Shown: in pieces, positions 42,701 to 44,018 of the stretch
Layout of the letters: each line of letters starts with the position of its first letter
Numbering within the stretch: the stretch's first letter is position 1
Source: Verrucomicrobia bacterium UBA1200
GTDB lineage: Bacteria; Verrucomicrobiota; Kiritimatiellia; RFP12; UBA1067
Reading direction: 5' to 3'
Assembly (NCBI GenBank): GCA_002309765.1
Contig: DBXY01000006.1
Location: 42,781 to 86,798 of the forward strand
DNA length: 44,018 nt
Translations under genes and position numbers: made by a program
The notes under the pieces: model-generated
Told to the model about the DNA's origin: nothing
The model's database searches: none
The model's input: only the letters and a program-made list of their open reading frames with translations

Positions 42701-44018
42701 TTTCCGACGAGCTTGATTATCCCGGCATCCGCAACCGCGTCCAAACCAACCGCGCGAAGTTCTTCATCTCGCGGTTTTTCGCCAACCGTTCGCTGCTCAA
42801 GGAATTATCCGCCATAAAACGTCCCGGCGGTGCCAAGCTTACGCTGGATGAGCTGACCGGTCAGCTTGACGCCTTGGAGGAGCACCAGACGAAACGCCGC
42901 GAACTTGCCGCCGCGGAAAAGAGCCTTTCCGCCGCCGTGGCCGGGTTCGCCACCGGCGGGACAACCGATTGGAACGCGGTTGACGCGGCGGCGAAACCGG
43001 CGTTACAGGTTTTCAACGCTCTCGCCGGAATCTTCAATCCCGACGGCGCGGAATACCGTTGCGCGGTGGAGTCGCTGCGCACCGAAGCGCAATCGCAGCG
43101 GATGTTCAATGCCGTTGACGGCGAAACGCTGCGCCGTTTGGAACAGCGGTTGAAGAATTTCGGGGACAAGCTGGAAAAATTGAAAAAATACGCGACCGGC
43201 TTCGATGCCGCGTCCGGTCTCGCCGTAACCGAAGACCGGCTAACCCGCTGCATAGACAATTTGCCGGATTTGCGGGTAATGCTGGTTTACCTTCAACAGC
43301 GCAAAGCCGCGGTTGACTTGCAGTTGGTGAAACTCGCCGTCGCGTTGGAAGACGGAACGGTCGCTACCGATCAGTTGACCGATGCCTTTGACCGCGCCTA
43401 CCGCAAAAAAATGCTGGAGGAGATTCTTGAATCCCAGCCCGTACTATGCCGCTTCGTGGGAAGCACCCAAAACGAGCGCATCAAGAAATTCTGCGAATTG
43501 GACGAACGATACATCTCCGTGTCGCGGCAAATCGTTTACGCCAAACTGGCGTCGAGGCTCCCGCGCCGCCGCAGCGGTCCGTGTCCGGAAGGCACCGAGT
43601 TGGGTATTTTGAAACGCGAATGCGAAAAACGCGCCCGGCAAAAACCGGTGCGCCAGCTGTTGGGGCAAATACCCACCCTGCTCCGTTCGCTCAAGCCCTG
43701 TTTCCTGATGAGCCCGCTATCGGTGGCGCAGTATTTGCCGCCCAACCACGAGCCGTTCGACGTGGTGGTGTTCGACGAAGCCTCGCAGATCCCGGTCTGG
43801 GACGCGATCGGGGTTATCGCCCGCGCCAAACAATTGGTTGTGGTGGGAGACCCCAAACAGATGCCGCCGACCAACTTCTTCCAAAAGGGGTTGGAAGAGG
43901 ACGACAGTGACGAAGCCGCCGAAGCTCCGGAAGAGGATATGGAGAGCATTCTCGACGAATGCCTCGCGGCGGGCGTACACTCATCCTATCTCAGCTGGCA
44001 CTACCGCAGCCGCCACGA
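39775..44018 (+). CDS. DUF4011-type SF1 helicase with N-terminal transglutaminase-like domain (3' partial)
   Basis: At least 1414 residues; the frame is open at the window end. An N-terminal beta-rich Ig-like region (about residues 10-110) is followed by a transglutaminase-like domain with Cys226 (LGTCLDLTLLF) and His252 (RGHAYIGCH). A low-complexity linker leads to the DUF4011 region (ARWQQKLLDLSLRNRLLNVR), then an SF1/Upf1-like motor with Walker A GPPGTGKSQT (Lys704), motif II FDEASQ (D1334, E1335), VVVGDPKQMPPTNFF and WHYRSRH at the edge, split by a long helical insertion (about residues 780-1250). Relatives usually end in DUF3320 and a Vsr-like nuclease, which would lie outside the window. 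Proposed role: nucleic-acid-processing defence protein (inference). RBS GAGGTG, 39764-39769, supports ATG 39775. Confidence 0.85.
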   Translation, partial: MDDQTLTDPTPVKIEATVVDAVDLALQQNAFPVVHEIAITNPGTSAYRDLKVTITSDPGFLKEKTVNIAELAAGGSIVLHDLNVELDHKWLAELSDSVKGEIKFALTDGDGRQLSATTAAVTACAADQWLGTSRFPELLAAFVTPNLTAVALLMKAAADDLERRTKSSAVSGYQQGKKRAYEICASIYNAIAGAGIAYCEPPASFESVGQRVRLPGAVMKFKLGTCLDLTLLFAAVMEQCGLHPVVMLERGHAYIGCHLTDTYFPETVVDDLQQIRKLAAADNFCVIEATLATGHTAFKEAEAQARRVNLNHDEDFECAIDIYRARMSKIRPLPLKIDAEGIELEMPADSAPTAASSDGEPLRELEESPTAAAPAKPKEPPSARVARWQQKLLDLSLRNRLLNVRNSAQVLPLACPDVSMLEDRLADKATFTLVSLETILNDTDRLARSQHPKDPYPEHIQNLIFQGFEKQRHIYTEVPEKENAKRLKAIFRQNKADFEDGGINTLFLGVGMLEWKMADHDAKSYLAPILLIPVRLQRKSMADGITLTRLDEDTTINVTLLELLRREKHLAIPELEGDLPLDDHGVDVKQVLAIFRERIRNISGWEVREEAWLGLFSFNKFIMWNDLSNRIDDLKEQPLVNHLIEGGGLFDDGIEVFPPEEIAKHVDLASLYCPMSADGSQLTAVKYAELGKSFVLHGPPGTGKSQTITNIIAHELATGKRVLFVSEKRAALDVVHRRLEKIGLRPFCLELHSNKSGKTEVLAQFAEALAVADTAEPKSWDETVKELQAVRDELNCYVNALHAPCPNGITPYECFSSQMASEDEPARDWIAFKCSDQSRDEYLSMRQFCEELSTAFSSTSASAREAFGDFLPAEWTPLFERELSACLTDSKECCSALRESCQSVADAFALTATDLSYDAAKCLWELARATSGGQPFPAEWITPSGAKECPKVASAAKTAIRCQELERQLAAYKLEFSDELDYPGIRNRVQTNRAKFFISRFFANRSLLKELSAIKRPGGAKLTLDELTGQLDALEEHQTKRRELAAAEKSLSAAVAGFATGGTTDWNAVDAAAKPALQVFNALAGIFNPDGAEYRCAVESLRTEAQSQRMFNAVDGETLRRLEQRLKNFGDKLEKLKKYATGFDAASGLAVTEDRLTRCIDNLPDLRVMLVYLQQRKAAVDLQLVKLAVALEDGTVATDQLTDAFDRAYRKKMLEEILESQPVLCRFVGSTQNERIKKFCELDERYISVSRQIVYAKLASRLPRRRSGPCPEGTELGILKRECEKRARQKPVRQLLGQIPTLLRSLKPCFLMSPLSVAQYLPPNHEPFDVVVFDEASQIPVWDAIGVIARAKQLVVVGDPKQMPPTNFFQKGLEEDDSDEAAEAPEEDMESILDECLAAGVHSSYLSWHYRSRH

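Overview
The window looks like a chromosomal segment (probably one contig) of a Gram-negative, polysaccharide-degrading bacterium of the PVC group, most likely Kiritimatiellota or Lentisphaerota. That assignment is an inference from the mix of LptE, Tat-exported Gfo/Idh/MocA proteins, GH78, GH97, GH106 and DUF4838 glycosidases scattered singly among housekeeping genes, and the absence of SusC/SusD pairs. No rRNA, recognisable tRNA, insertion sequence or CRISPR array was seen.

Layout. 1-2350: a feruloyl-esterase-like alpha/beta hydrolase (5' end outside the window) followed by a Tat-exported GH109-type protein. 2387-7022: valS, an orphan radical-SAM gene and yebC, closed by a strong intrinsic terminator. 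7046-19104: carbohydrate enzymes (GH78-like, GH97, DUF4838, GH78 lipoprotein) interleaved with rsmI, lptE and recD2, mostly on the minus strand and several with clear sigma70-type promoters. 19187-24726: an accessory island containing a structured non-coding RNA candidate with its own promoter and terminator, bracketed by a 12-bp inverted repeat, then a three-gene restriction-modification-like operon: MTase-like protein, Eco57I-type MTase, and a GIY-YIG nuclease fused to an SF2 helicase. The second half of the MTase gene is strikingly AT-rich. Repeat-rich non-coding DNA lies on both sides. 24727-25516: cmk with a 31-codon membrane miniprotein. 25756-31149: Gfo/Idh oxidoreductase, U32 protein, YbgC-like thioesterase and uxaC. 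31207-35282: a tight run of Dpm1-like GT2, UbiA-like prenyltransferase, lipA, ResB-like and CcsA. 36059-35196 (minus): truA, translationally coupled to a GH106 rhamnosidase gene (39574-36056). 39775-end: a large DUF4011-type SF1 helicase with an N-terminal transglutaminase-like domain, open at the window edge, divergent from the GH106 gene and preceded by an 18-bp perfect palindrome over its -10 box.

How it fits together. The esterase, three rhamnosidase-family enzymes, GH97, DUF4838 protein and uxaC suggest breakdown of rhamnose- and uronate-containing plant or algal polysaccharide, with uronates entering central metabolism through UxaC. The two accessory loci (19.3-24.4 kb and 39.7 kb onward) look like genome defence. 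Many promoters share an extended -10 element of the form TGn-TAAAAT, which is probably the vegetative promoter style of this organism.
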